Source: Cruorifilaria tuberocauda
Lineage: Eukaryota; Nematoda; Chromadorea; Rhabditida; Onchocercidae
NCBI GenBank assembly: GCA_013365365.1
Contig: JABVXU010000041.1
Span: forward strand, 1 to 64,000
DNA length: 64,000 nucleotides
Direction: 5' to 3'
Part shown: piece after piece, positions 51,766 to 63,500 of the stretch
How the letters are laid out: each line of letters begins with the position of its first letter
Position numbering within the stretch: the first letter of the stretch is position 1
The notes under the pieces: model-generated
What the model saw: the letters and a program-made list of their open reading frames with translations, nothing else
What the model was told of the DNA's origin: nothing
Databases searched by the model: none
Made by a program: the position numbers and the translations under genes

Positions 51766-53615
51766 GGGAAGAGAAGAGATGCTTATACCGAATACATATT
51801 TTTCGGGCTCATGTGGCGTTCGTTTGATTATTGCATGTTGAGATTTCGTGTGTTTTAAAGTTACCAGTATTGATGTTACAGTCGCAAGTTTAGCTTTATG
51901 AATGACAGATATTGATTTTGCAGCAATTAACTTCAGAGCTCATTTAAAGCAATGTTTTTCTGGCATTTGTGACTGAATTTTTTCATGGAATTATTTCTTT
52001 GATTTATGTCTGGGAAAGAGCTTACTAGCCGAATTTAATTCAAATTTTTTTTCTGTGATTTTTTGTTGTAGTAAAATTCCCATTGTATGATTTCTGGAAG
52101 TCAGATTTCTTTATTCCTATATGATGTAACACTCTAGTTTACTGCCAGTTTAGATCTACTTTATCTAGTCATCAGCATGAATCGAGCAATCATTCTTCAT
52201 GTTTTTTTCTAGCTTTTTTTAAATGACCAGTAGATCAATTGTGTATTTACTTCCTTCATTGTATTCTTAAGTCAATATTTTTTCTACGCATTTTTGTTTT
52301 TCTAGTTTTCATTCTCTATTTTTCAAGTCTTTTTACTCTTCAAGTTTTCCTCTCCTCTATTTTTCAAGTTTTCTTCGCTATTCTCTAAGTTTTCTTCACC
52401 GTTTTTCATGTTTTTTTTTTCTCTATTTCGCTGGAATAGAATTCCGCTGCAGTTGTGATATCCCTTGCGCTTAGTCATGCATTTCGATATCAGTTTTATT
52501 TTCTGTCAACCCAAACTTAGCTCCAGTAATTCTTTGCGTTTTTTGGTATAGACTGTGTTATAATTTCGAATTGCTGTTATCGATGTTTCATTATAATTGC
52601 ACTTAGTTTTTGTTATTCTTTGTTGCAGCATTTGGGAAAGGGTTTCACTTTGTCCCTTATGTTCGCTCATTCCAGTTCTTATATTAATCCAGCAGGAGTT
52701 CCGTTTGTTCAAGAGTCAACAGAGAGGGTATTTACAGTGCTTTAAAGACTCGATTATTGGTTTAACTCATCTTCGAAGTGTTTTGAATATGTAGTTTTTG
52801 GTGTCGGTTAGTTGGTTATGAACAAATTAAACAAACAGAAGACTTGTCTATAAGAGAGATCCACTGTTATAACTTTTGAGAATTGTGCTTCACCTGTAGA
52901 GGAAGTGAATGAATGGTTCGATATTGATATCTGTGAGTATTATTGTACTGCCATTATACAAACTTTATTGCAATAAATGAAAATAATGTTGAAATTGCCA
53001 CTATTTCAATCTTTGCAAAATTTATATTTTTCGTAAAAGAAAGTTGCTTTCCATTAATTCAAGTGGAAGTAATCACAGGTTTCAATAACCACCGTAGTGT
53101 TCTGCGCTTATAACTCACTTCTGATCTTCTTCATAACTCTCGATATCAGTTGACACCCTTCTTTTTTTTCGAGCGCTTTGTAAGTACTATTCTGTTCCAA
53201 GAAATTTAGAGTTTTGTGTATTTCAGAAGGTAACCTAATGAAGCAGTAGTAGCTCCCTGTTCTGACAGTAATTTATAAAGAACTAATGGAAAAGGAAAAG
53301 ATATGAGGTAGTCTCTAATGTAAAAAAATCCTTAGAACAAGCACTATACTTCTTATACTGAATGAATGTGGACAACGTTATTGTTAAATCGAGGTTTTAA
53401 AGTTTACAAACAGTATGATGTACATGTGTTCGCCATAAATCAATATTCTTTACTCGTTCTTTATATACCGTATGATGTTTACAACCCGTGTATCCTGCTT
53501 CTGTCACAAAAATGCATATCACATTACAGAAAATAAAAGTTCATTATAGAAGTAAGAGATTTCAGAAAAAGTTTTTAAATGCAAGTCGTAATGACAAAAC
53601 ACACATTTTCGATAT
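51766..53615. other. region between PTEN and the LRAT-like gene
   Basis: Convergent 3' ends with no supported exon between them. It contains a pyrimidine-rich repeat at about 52288-52432. Confidence 0.5.
52288..52432 (+). repeat. degenerate pyrimidine-rich minisatellite
   Basis: The phrase TTTTTCAAGT followed by TTTTC-type runs recurs several times with CTCTATT spacers over about 145 bp. Copies differ, so it is an old or slippage-derived simple repeat with strong T/C strand bias. Confidence 0.6.
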
Positions 53616-55322
53616 TTACAACATATCTGGATAAAATGAAACGATTTGGTTAATATCACGTCCCAAACGACTAAACATGTAAGTAAAAGTGCCCGCAACT
53701 GCTGAAGCTGCTAGCGAACCTGTCATGCAATATGTTGCCGAGGTCACTAGGATGATTTTCGCCATCGTTGCCTAAATTCTACTGAATCAAAATTGAATCT
53801 AAAGAAGTTCCATCACTCAATCGATTCAGTCACTTCAACAACAAACAGTGAGTCTCCTCCGCCACTATTACGGACTGCATGGCAAGAGTAGGAAGGTAGA
53901 GATTTCAATCTCGACAGTAAATATTAAAACCATGCAAATGAACAAAAAAGAAAAATACTGCGATAGAGTAAGAGAACAGAAATGGTTACCTGATTGCTTT
54001 CTTTCAAACCATATCTGCAGTATTTTGCAAAATGTTCACAGTTATTTAGCAGGAGATTATAGTTAGTTTTCCCAAGCTATAATGTTTAACGTGAATTGAT
54101 GCTTTATAAGAGTCGTTAGATAATGGACGATTCACTTTATTACGTAAGTGAATGAATGCAAGGAAAAAATGATTAAAATTAATTTTAAGTGAGTAAGGCA
54201 TACCATAAGTAGAGCTCGATTCACCACAACAGCAGGTGGGAATGGCCGTTTTTCCTTATCGAGCGAATTATTTATACGACAGCTATCACCGTTTGCAACA
54301 GTTGTCAGCTCGTCACGACGAATCTGAAATAACTAACATAAAAAAACTCCAATTTGCCTTTTTTGATTCCACTAAATTTAACCCAACTTCAACTTCCAGT
54401 TATGCAGCGTATCTCTAATGATGAATAATTTTCTAATAGGATCTAAAATAAGAGCAAGCATTTCACCAACAGAGAAATTCGTTTTAGAATGTAAACAGAA
54501 GTTGTGCTTTCAATTTCGATCATTTCAACAACAACAAATCAAAATCGTATGAGTTTTTTTTGAGTTATCGTATGAAATATGGAAAAGTATTTCAAAGACC
54601 ATGAAGTCTGGACAAAACAACCTGTATCTGATTACTACACGACACTTTTGTTTTAATAGTTGCTAACGATTCAACAGAACTGCTAATAAGGCCATTGCCA
54701 AAATCGCCGAATTCAGTCCCCGTATGAGCAATGTATGCTTTTTTATCGTGAAAACCAATAAATACTCCCCAGTGCTTAAATATTGCATTAAATTAAAGAA
54801 AAATACAATGGATAAGAAGAAAACACAGGTACATTCGCTCGCACTTGCTTTACCTGTAATGAAAATGCACCAAAATTTTTTAAAACGTACAATACACTTC
54901 AATGTGAAATAAGGATTGAAATCACTACTAGACAGCAATAGATATCGAGTACAGCACATGGTGGTGATTTTATTTCATGAGTTATTTAAACCAACTCAAG
55001 AGGAACAACAAAGTCGAACTTTAACACACTTAAATCAAGGACGAATTACCGTATATATGCGCCGTTTTATACTACCGACAACTCGTCGAAACTCGATTAA
55101 ATCGCCAATTTCTAAATAGGAATAAAGTCTTTCTGCCTGCATCCAGTCAGTAACGAGTTCACCTGGTCTCAACATGCTCAAAACATCTGAAACCAGACAC
55201 ATTCATATCAATATCGCCTCCCTTTTAACTGGCATTCACAGCTCCTGAATGGCACCTAACTGCAAGGATGAAAACTATAACTAGTTTATGTCGATGAATA
55301 ACCAATTATACTTACCAGTCAT
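53616..55322 (-). CDS. LRAT-domain (NlpC/P60-like) lipid acyltransferase/phospholipase with C-terminal membrane anchor
   Basis: Six exons join in phase: 55322-55316, 55186-55050, 54774-54622, 54323-54204, 54076-53990 and 53771-53616, giving 219 residues. The LRAT fold is clear: LEIGDLIEFRR, then HWGVFIG (His49, catalytic), a second His at 65 (AYIAHTG), and NNCEHFAKYCRYG with the nucleophile Cys152. This triad defines LRAT/HRASLS (PLAAT) enzymes, which move acyl chains via a Cys thioester. The end (about residues 173-200, IILVTSATYCMTGSLAASAVAGT) is a membrane helix like the tail anchor of HRASLS proteins. The first coding exon is only seven bases but has a GTAAGT donor, so the start is less certain than the rest. 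It lies about 0.4 kb downstream of the ARB2 gene on the same strand. Substrate is unknown. Confidence 0.88.
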
Positions 55323-55716
55323 CAGATCCAAACCAATTCAATACCTAGAAGTAGTTAAGTTACTTGTTTTTTCTTTTTTGTTGACAAAGACTAGAGCTTT
55401 TCGCACATTCAAACGGCTATGAATTCCCAACCGCTTCTTCACAATGATTCCTTTTCTTTCTTTTTTTAACAGGGAACTCTCTAACAATTAAACAAAGCAA
55501 AAAAAATCCATTAATATATTGGAATCGAACCAAATCATTATCCTTAATATTAACAAAATACACTCCATAAATAATATAATATAATATTATCACGATAACA
55601 TTCATGCCATTTTCACATCACAAAGACTTCCAAACATCAACTATATCGTCTTTGCATCATACGAACAATATTATGGATAAACTCTTATCAGGTTTGGGCT
55701 AATAATAGAAACAACT
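55323..55716. other. short gap between ARB2 and LRAT-like genes
   Basis: About 394 bp separates the ARB2 stop from the LRAT-like start on the same strand, within the upper range for nematode operon spacing. It is AT-rich with a TTTTTTAAC/T-rich stretch on the plus strand. No exon seen. Confidence 0.45.
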
Positions 55717-57326
55717 TCATACAAAGTAACTGTCAATAAATCGGAAAATATCTTCAACTGCTACCGTCGAAGTTTCTTCATGTTGATTAGTTCCCGCACT
55801 AACATAAGTTACATAGGGATGATTTTCATATATCATTTTGTTGTCTAACCGAAGTCCTATTTCAGTATGGGGAGTTGCTCGCCAATCTTGTATTGCCGGT
55901 AACCAGTCCATAATGGTTACAGATGGTAAGGTGAACACAGCATCCGTAAGACATACACACTTCAGTTTCTTCATCCATTCCTTTGACCAGTAATTTTCCA
56001 TCTTTAATTAAAATTTTTACAAAAAGATGAAAAATGGCTCTTAATTTTCTCAAACTCTTAAGAAAAATCTTACAATGCCAGCGATAACAGTTCCTCCAAC
56101 ACTATGTGCGACCACTGCAATTGAGCTTGCTTTCGCCCTGCTAATGCATGTTTTCCATACAGTAATACCATGTTCCACGGGTGTGCTACTTCCCTGTAAT
56201 AAATTTCAACTACAACAGTAATAATGATAACAAAAGCACAAAATTAATCATTATAGCAGCCGGCTTCTCCTTGGACACAATTATCTAAGATTTTCTGCGG
56301 AACGTTCACTACAGTTGTTGTCGTCACTTTATTTTTTGGTAAATAAAGGAAAAGAACCAACTGGCAATGCTACAACAGGATCGCTATCAGTTACGTTCAT
56401 GTTGGTATTCATCACAACCACTCCCCAATCCCGATTTTTACAAATTCGCAAATATGGCAATTGTGAGCCCATATTTAAACTTTCATTCATTATGAGTCTA
56501 AAAAAGACTAAATAATTATTACATTTTCCTTTCATCATAGTAAGTGCAAGTAAGCAAAGAAGGAATGTTTACAACGCCTGAAAGTTATGATTTAAGTTCA
56601 GAAGAATTCCTTTATGGCGCTTCCTTCGTAAGTTTTATGATATAAATCTGCAAGTGCTGCCAAACAAGTATTTACCTTCTACTCCACTGTCCTGCACGAA
56701 CGGCACCACTCCCATGTATAAGTACAACAAGATTTTCTTTCTGATACCAATCTTTGCTAAGGAAAATGAATGCACTTCTTTGCTTGTTTGTATTGTCCAG
56801 CTACAGAAAAGCCCAAACGAATCATAATGATAAGGAAGTTGGTATCTTCGCTAACATTCTTCTGATATTTTAAATAAATACTTAACTTTTTTCAAAACTC
56901 TGAATAGAAAAACCCTAACAATTTTCTCATGTGGTTTTTAAATGATTTTAGGAAGCAACAGAAAAAAAAAGCATACATACTGTCTTTCCATATTATACGG
57001 CGGATTTTCCATTATTCGATAAATTTCTTCAGTGACAGCTAAACCGATTCTTTCATAACTTTTTTGATCAATAAACTTATATTTTTTCTCATTCTGAAAC
57101 AAAAGAAAAAATTGCTCTTTACAAATCACAATCCTGACGATGAACTTTTCACATCACTAAACGTAAATCGTAAGCGTGTTTCCATATCATTTCTTATCAG
57201 TTTCTATCCAATAAAAGTAATTGAATCAAACCTTATCTCTCATAACACCATAAACATCAAAATGGTAACCAAGTGCCTCAAGGTCCGGTTGCTTCACATC
57301 TTTCGGTTCAGAACTAGTACTTGTTT
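55717..57326 (-). CDS. ARB2/FAM172A-like protein (5' end unresolved)
   Basis: Minus-strand exons 57326-57232, 57093-56977, 56800-56676, 56497-56395 (3' limit uncertain), 56193-56074 and 56001-55717 carry FAM172A (ARB2A) blocks in order. These are DLEALGYHFDVYGVMRDK, LVVLIHGSGAVRAGQWSRR, WGVVVMNTN, STPVEHGITVW, then AVVAHSVGGTVIAG and CLTDAVF, and YVSAGTNQHEETS near the end. The fold is an alpha/beta-hydrolase relative with the elbow AHSVGG. FAM172A has been linked to Argonaute/chromatin-coupled splicing, and fission yeast Arb2 to the siRNA chaperone complex (from memory). About 280 residues are assigned. The first exon needs one more upstream base, so the start codon is missing from the model. 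A frame at 56251-56330 (NVPQKILDNCVQGEAGC) may be another exon, but I found no matching donor. Confidence 0.82.
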
Positions 57327-58338
57327 CTAGAAATTTTTATACTATGGTATTATTACGAATTTCACATCACAAATCACTTTTTGCGAAGAAATAGCTAGCA
57401 ACGATTTTTGATAATAAAATAAAATCATAAAGATGTTTTTTGTTAAATTGAATAAAACAAAACTCAACAAAAAAATGTTGAAGGAATACGAAGACAATTA
57501 TTACTATATTAGAATAATATATGCTACAATATGCAATTTTTTTTAATACTTTCACTATTGCCTCATTCTCTTTTATAATTCGTTATCCAAATAACTTTAA
57601 AATATTTCAAACATCTGATTTAGAATGAAACTTCATTTAAGCAACTTGCCAGATGGATTCATGCTGTAGGGATATTAGACAATTCTTCTGAATGCTGTAA
57701 TTAGCCAACAAATTTTGCCTTACTGAATTACTGAAGAAGCACTTCAAAGCGATAAAAGAGAAGCAAAGCATCCCACAATCGCAAACTGCGCCCGACTTAT
57801 GAACCGATCAATTCGTTAGAACTTCTGCGGATATGACGAGAATCTGTGCTCCACCCTTCAAAACAATTCTTCCGCATTAAAAACAAAACGAATCACTTCA
57901 AGTCCTGATTACTTTGATGAATGATGTCAGATTCAGATCACAAAAATGTGGAATTCTCTGATTTCTTCGTGATACTCACTTTATAACAAAGGATGGCACA
58001 CATTTTTTTGATTTCTTTGCAACCTCACGAATTATTTTGAATATTTTGAAAGTTCAGTACGATCCATCACGTCAACTTCAATTATTTTTTACGTTGCAAG
58101 CGATTAAACTTGCAATTAAACGAAGTGTACACTTATTTTGCTATGGCTGTTGCATTATGGAAGAAGCTAATCAATTTATAATAATAATTTGATCTATGCT
58201 CAATGGATTATGCAGTGAAAGATGTATTGTTACTTTTTATTGAACTGAATGAAACGCAAGAAACAAAATAAATACGACAAACAAGAAAATGGTTGATTCA
58301 AAGCAATATGGAAAACAAATACCAATTTTATTTATAGT
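57327..58338. other. region between SH3 gene and ARB2
   Basis: One kilobase with no firm exon. The missing first exon of the ARB2 gene should lie here. A short ATG frame near 57650 (minus) is possible, but its phase does not match. Confidence 0.4.
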
Positions 58339-59267
58339 TCAATGCCTTTCAACATAATTGCCTGGAAATGTTCCGAATTGACCTGTTCGTGGTAAAGTAC
58401 CTGCAAAGTTCATGATTGCTGCATTTTTCGACGGAACTGTTGTGAATATCAGAAGCCATCTTTCTAGCTTGTGAAAACATAATATTGATTAATTTGAAAA
58501 AAAAAGATGATTCTGGAGATTTTGCTTTTTTAAATGCTATCATAAAAATTATCGTTATTCACTACTATTACTACTATTCAGTAATTTTGTAACAGTGATA
58601 ACATAATTAACTACATGTTAAATATCATGATTTTTTCCAAATATTTCATATAATAATCAAAAATTTCGAAGATCTAGAAAACGAAGAGAATGAGAGTTCT
58701 ACTAACCAATGAACCAACCGTCGTCACATTTTTCAATAACAAAAACAACATCATTTTCCTGGAGTTCAAGCTCGTCCGCATTTCTTGGCTTGTAGGCGTA
58801 TAGGACCCGATAACTGAAATGAATAATCATTTTGTTTTTTATAGCATTACTTTAATTAGTTTGATTATATATATCAACATTTCTTCATGAAGCATCCTAT
58901 AAATGCTTAATTACCAATATTCAACTTCCTCGAAAGCTTAACATTCAACTTGAATCAGTTCGATACATCAATTCACCAATTCATCACTCCACTGCTGGAT
59001 GAGTTATACTGCTATGCCTAATATCATAGGATTAAGCTTGTCTCAGTACCGCGAAAAATTTTATTTTCTACTCATAATGATACTGTTTATCAGTCATATC
59101 AAGTAATATTAAATCCGTTGTGTAATGGTAAGGGAAAGAAAAAAATTGACGTTTCCGCATTTTTGGGAATCATGTTCAGCGATCCAGAAAAGTCTTCTTG
59201 ACTGCGTTTTCTCTGCCATTCTCCCATTCCGTCTCCTTGATCTGTCTTTACTGCTGGATTTTTGCCT
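58339..59267 (-). CDS. SH3 adaptor, SORBS/CAP type, C-terminal part
   Basis: Three exons, 59267-59151, 58813-58707 and 58400-58339, join in phase and encode 94 residues ending in a complete SH3 domain. Its blocks are [21 protein letters not shown], the strongly conserved [11 protein letters not shown], then [14 protein letters not shown] and stop. The CDDGWF...FGTFPGNYV combination is most like the last SH3 of sorbin/CAP/ponsin adaptors, which link actin and focal adhesions (family knowledge). The 59267 exon begins in phase 2, so earlier exons are expected further right. I found none with matching phase. Alternatively, a trans-spliced message could start at the internal Met in GDGMGEW. An AATAAA-type signal lies just beyond the stop on the minus strand. 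Confidence 0.75.
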
Positions 59268-59784
59268 CTGCAAATACAAAATATATTTGAATGAATAACA
59301 TAAAGTGGATTTCAAGGAAGTGAGCATTATTAGCAAAAAGTTGAGTGCTGTGAAATGTGCCAGTAAGCATGTCAATTTATCTGATAGTGAAATGGAAAAT
59401 TTCCTTTTTCTCATAAATTTCCTGTTATTATCCCAATGATAATGCAATCAACAGTTTGACTGTTAAATTAAAGCTTATTTCGGTTTTCTTCTGATCAGAT
59501 TATTAACAATTTTGGATCGTATATGATTCACTCAGTGCTGATTATAGTGAAGCAGAAATTGATGAGTTTTACTCATAATATGAAACTAGGCATCATGAAG
59601 ATAATAGAATTGCGTGGCAAGGTAGATGGAGAAAAACGGAAATGAGACATGAAACATCTAGTTGTTTCATAAATTCTAGACCATTTAATGATATATTTAA
59701 TTAATTTAAAGCTAAATACATCAAATTGTTTAATTCAAGTCCTGATTAACTTGATGGTTATTAATTAAACTAGCAGTGATTTCG
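59268..59784. other. possible intron between the 203-codon exon and the SH3 exons
   Basis: No exon with matching splice phase recognised. It could be an intron of one gene or an intergenic gap. Confidence 0.35.
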
Positions 59785-60396
59785 TTAGTCATAAACGAGC
59801 TTTAAAAATAAGCATACAAATAAATTCAGCAGTCTGACAAAAAATGATGGACGATTCGGCTCGATGTACAAGAAACATTTAGCTGGTGTGTCTTCAAAAA
59901 TTGTTGGTAATTGCTTCGGTAAATCAGCAGTTGTTACTTGGCAGAAACCTTCGATGACAGCATCTGATAAGGTATCCATGAATGTATGCCAAGCAAGTAA
60001 TACGGGTACACTGTAATGTTTAACCATCAGATAGTAAAGGATACGATTCTCCAGTAATCGCCAGCAATGTCCATGATCAAAATTTATTGTACGCAAGATA
60101 CGTGCTAGCTGACGTCCGAATTTTTTGCATGCCCAAATATTATACATTGTGTGATAACACTCGACAACCTGATCCAAAAATGTCACTAGAATGGTGTAAA
60201 TTTGTTGTTCCACTGTATTAGTGACGAAGCGTGGTCGGATGGCTAAGGTCATCATTGCTGATTGTTGCTGCCGGTTATTTTCGGGAAAGTAAGTCTGGAT
60301 TAGATCATATTGTGTTTGTCGACATATTCGGATTTTATTTCGTATTGAACGCCACGATGCTCGTAATGGATGTGCTGCTGTTGTTGATGAATACAT
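59785..60396 (-). CDS. unrecognised 203-codon exon or single-exon gene
   Basis: The longest uninterrupted frame in the window. Its length in AT-rich DNA and mixed amino-acid content argue that it is coding. The product starts with a basic segment (ASWRSIRNKIRICRQTQ) and is rich in aromatic and helical stretches (VVECYHTMYNIWACKKFGRQ; CWRLLENRILYYLMVKHYS). It ends with a hydrophobic run after PNRPSFFVRLLNLF. A strong donor (GTATGC) follows LLNLF in phase 0, so the true exon may end near 59805 and splice onward. Upstream, a second frame (60411-60512) on the same strand looks coding and overlaps the open region in another phase. I recognise no domain. It may be the 5' part of the SH3 gene, but the phases do not meet directly. 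Confidence 0.5.
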   Translation of the reverse strand: MYSSTTAAHPLRASWRSIRNKIRICRQTQYDLIQTYFPENNRQQQSAMMTLAIRPRFVTNTVEQQIYTILVTFLDQVVECYHTMYNIWACKKFGRQLARILRTINFDHGHCWRLLENRILYYLMVKHYSVPVLLAWHTFMDTLSDAVIEGFCQVTTADLPKQLPTIFEDTPAKCFLYIEPNRPSFFVRLLNLFVCLFLKLVYD

Positions 60397-60512
60397 TTCA
60401 CCGTATACCGTTAAAATAATGACGAGATATCTTTGTCAATTTCAGGATATTTTTGTAAGATAATTTTAGCAATTATTGTTGAATCGATATGATCAGAAAT
60501 ACGTATAAACAT

Positions 60513-63500
60513 CAATACTTTCCTTTACTTTATCCATAATTAAATTCAACCGATGTTCTGCAACATTTTTTAAATTTTAAATAAAATTTGTGAAAACATT
60601 TTTAAAAGATACACAAAGAAATCACAGATCACAGATCATAGCACAGATTTTGGAATATAAGCTTATCGATGATTTTCAAATTACCGTAAATTATCACTTC
60701 AAATAATGACGAAAAGTTTTAGGAATGCATGGTGTGTAACTACGGAACATTTTTACCAACTACTGAAAGATGAGAGTTATTTTCCAAATCAAGTCATCTA
60801 TCATAATTCAAATGATGATTGTTTAAAAGTTTTATAGCTCAAAAGTGATAATTATTTATCCTAAGTTAAAGCATATTTTTTGAAATAATTATTAAGGCTC
60901 AATGTTTGGGCAGGAAAAACAGCGATCAGGATAAAATTAAGCGCTGCTAGTTGATCTTCAATTGAGAGCTGACTCTTAGTGCTAATTGATCCACAAGTGC
61001 ATACCTTTCCTGACTAAAACATTTGATAAGCTATAAAAAAGCAAAAAAGTTAATGTGATGCTTAATAAATCAATAAAATAGAAAAGACGAGGCACAAGGC
61101 ATTTGTAGCCTCCTCTAATAAACTATTTTCGATGTGAAATAAAAATATTAATTTTTTATTCCATCAAATTGAGCCATATTGCTTAACTTAGAAGGATAAT
61201 TTAGTTAATAATTTACAGCTGTATCTCAAGACAAAAATAGTCTTGAACTAAATGGTTTGTGAAAGTCAATAAGAACTTTAGTCTATTTAATTTCAAAGAA
61301 GCAAATTTCAAAAGATTTAAATTATTAAGACAAATTTCTCTTTATCTTACATGAAATCTCACGTTAAAAACTGATTAAGAATAAATGCCTTAACGTAAAA
61401 TTTTAAAAATCTTTTAACTCAATTTAGTCACAATTAAGATATTATAGAAAGTTTAAAACTAAATTTAAACAGAAACGCTAAGCGAAACCCGGCGAATTCA
61501 TTTTGCTTTACAAAGCTTGCATTGTCGAATAGCTTTAAAAAAATAAACAAGTGCAGTTTTAAAATGACAAATTACTCCTTTGAAGATCGCTGAAATTCGA
61601 TTAATTTTAAAACAGCTTTCCAATGTTTACATTAGAAAATGAACTCATGACATTTGCTGGATCAAATAAGAGAACAGTTGAGGAATAGAGCAGTCTCATT
61701 AGAATGCTGATTTTTTATTTTGTTATTGAAAAAGTGTATTGCTCTGTAAGAATCCGGTTAGTTTATTCTGGAAACTTGGCTTTATTTATTTACGGATTTA
61801 CGGAACACAGTTTTCTAAAAGGGTTCAATTTTTCTATATTTCATAACTGGTCTATCGGCACACCACACTAAAGAATTGTCATTACTTCAATGTTGAACTG
61901 GCGTAGCTCATAAAAATTTCATTATTCTGCCAATGACTTTTCCATTCAGTATCTTAGGACAGAAAGACTTTATAAGTGTTTAACAGAGTGCGTCACAGAG
62001 TACTAAATTTCGAATAGAAGTATAATGCTTTATTATTATCATTGGCTGGAACTGACATGTTTTCAAAAAAATTTAGTAGAATTTTGAAACAAAGTTGCAG
62101 AAATTCTAACAGGAACATTTTTTTTTAACGAATACAAAATGAAAAGTTATTGTATTTAGGAGCACTTAACAAGTGTTGCCTTTGTTCAAAATTGAGATGT
62201 TCAGTTCAATTTCTTATATTTTGAAAGATTGCTACTGGCAAAACAAAACAGAAATTTTACTGCGACTTCTTGAATAACGAAATGTCAAGCAGAAATTCAA
62301 GCAGAAATTCTTGAAGATGATCAATAATTATAGATGTATAGGTGAAGCTAGAAAAGTTCATGGTCACTGATTTATATTGAACAAAATAAAAATTGAGATC
62401 CCAAGGTTAACAAACTGAAAAAGTGAAATATGTTGTGTTGTCCTGTTAAACAACACGCATTTAACGAGATGAGAATAATGCAAACAATTACTTTATGAAA
62501 TCTTGTAAAGATTGCAATCCATTAATCAAACATATACCAATTCCATGGGAGAGATCCAAGAGATGTAATTGTACGTACGTAATCTTGAAAAGAGCTTGCA
62601 ATCCAATGGAACAAGATTGAAGTTTACAAAAAGAAAAACAATAGCTTTAAAGTTCATGCACTCATGTGCAGTAATTAATGCTAACGGAATAATATCATTG
62701 AAATAAGCTAAAATGAATTGATGTTTCGGAAAATTTCTTTTTTCTAATTAGCATATCTTCGTGCAAATGAAATAAGTGATTAAACTTATAGCGGTAAACT
62801 CCCTCAATGATTATTTAATGTAAAATGGGAATATGGCAAAACAATTGAAGCATTGATTTAATTGAGAGAAAAAAAAGTATACGAAAAGAATTTACATGAT
62901 ATACAGTCTATCCCGAAAAAAATTTCATTTTACAAAATCATAACATATAAAAAACTAAGATCTCACTTTATTCTAAGGCAAATCAATAAAGGTTTAAAAA
63001 CTGAGAATCAGCTTTATTTTAAAGGAAATCATGCAGTTAAAAAAATTTCTGTTTATGCACTTAGACTTTTCAAGTAAAAGAAAAAATGAAAGTGCAAAAA
63101 TGGAAATGAAATGAAACGTTAATGATGAAAAATAAATTTCAAAAGCTGATATGGGAAAAAGAAATTAATTATTATGATATGGTGGGATACTGAAAGGAAG
63201 CAATACCAGTTTTTACGATTATTCACTTTTTCTGCTAAAAAAGTACCGCAGAAATTTAGTTGTTACAGTTACAATTGTCATGGAAATGATGAGGAATTTT
63301 TTTTCATTTTTTTGATAAAAAGCAAATGAAATCTAGTGATATCACTTTCTAATCTATTCATTTCTTCTGCAATCACTACTTGTCTATACTAATCTCACAA
63401 AAAAAACTCAAAAATAGAAAATAGAAATTCTATATATTTATAAAAATACAAATGATTTTTCAAATATAATTCAAAATTATTGTCAATTTTTCATTATTTT

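Noticed and set aside
55519..55590. tRNA-like T-arm (GGTTCGATTCC on the minus strand) with a GTT triplet upstream
   Set aside because: The spacing from the anticodon-like triplet to the T-loop is about five bases too long, there is no D-arm, and the acceptor stem does not pair well.
56251..56330. Extra ARB2 exon candidate
   Set aside because: It reads well, but joining it would need a 34-bp intron on one side and has no good donor on the other; left out of the model and mentioned in the gene entry.
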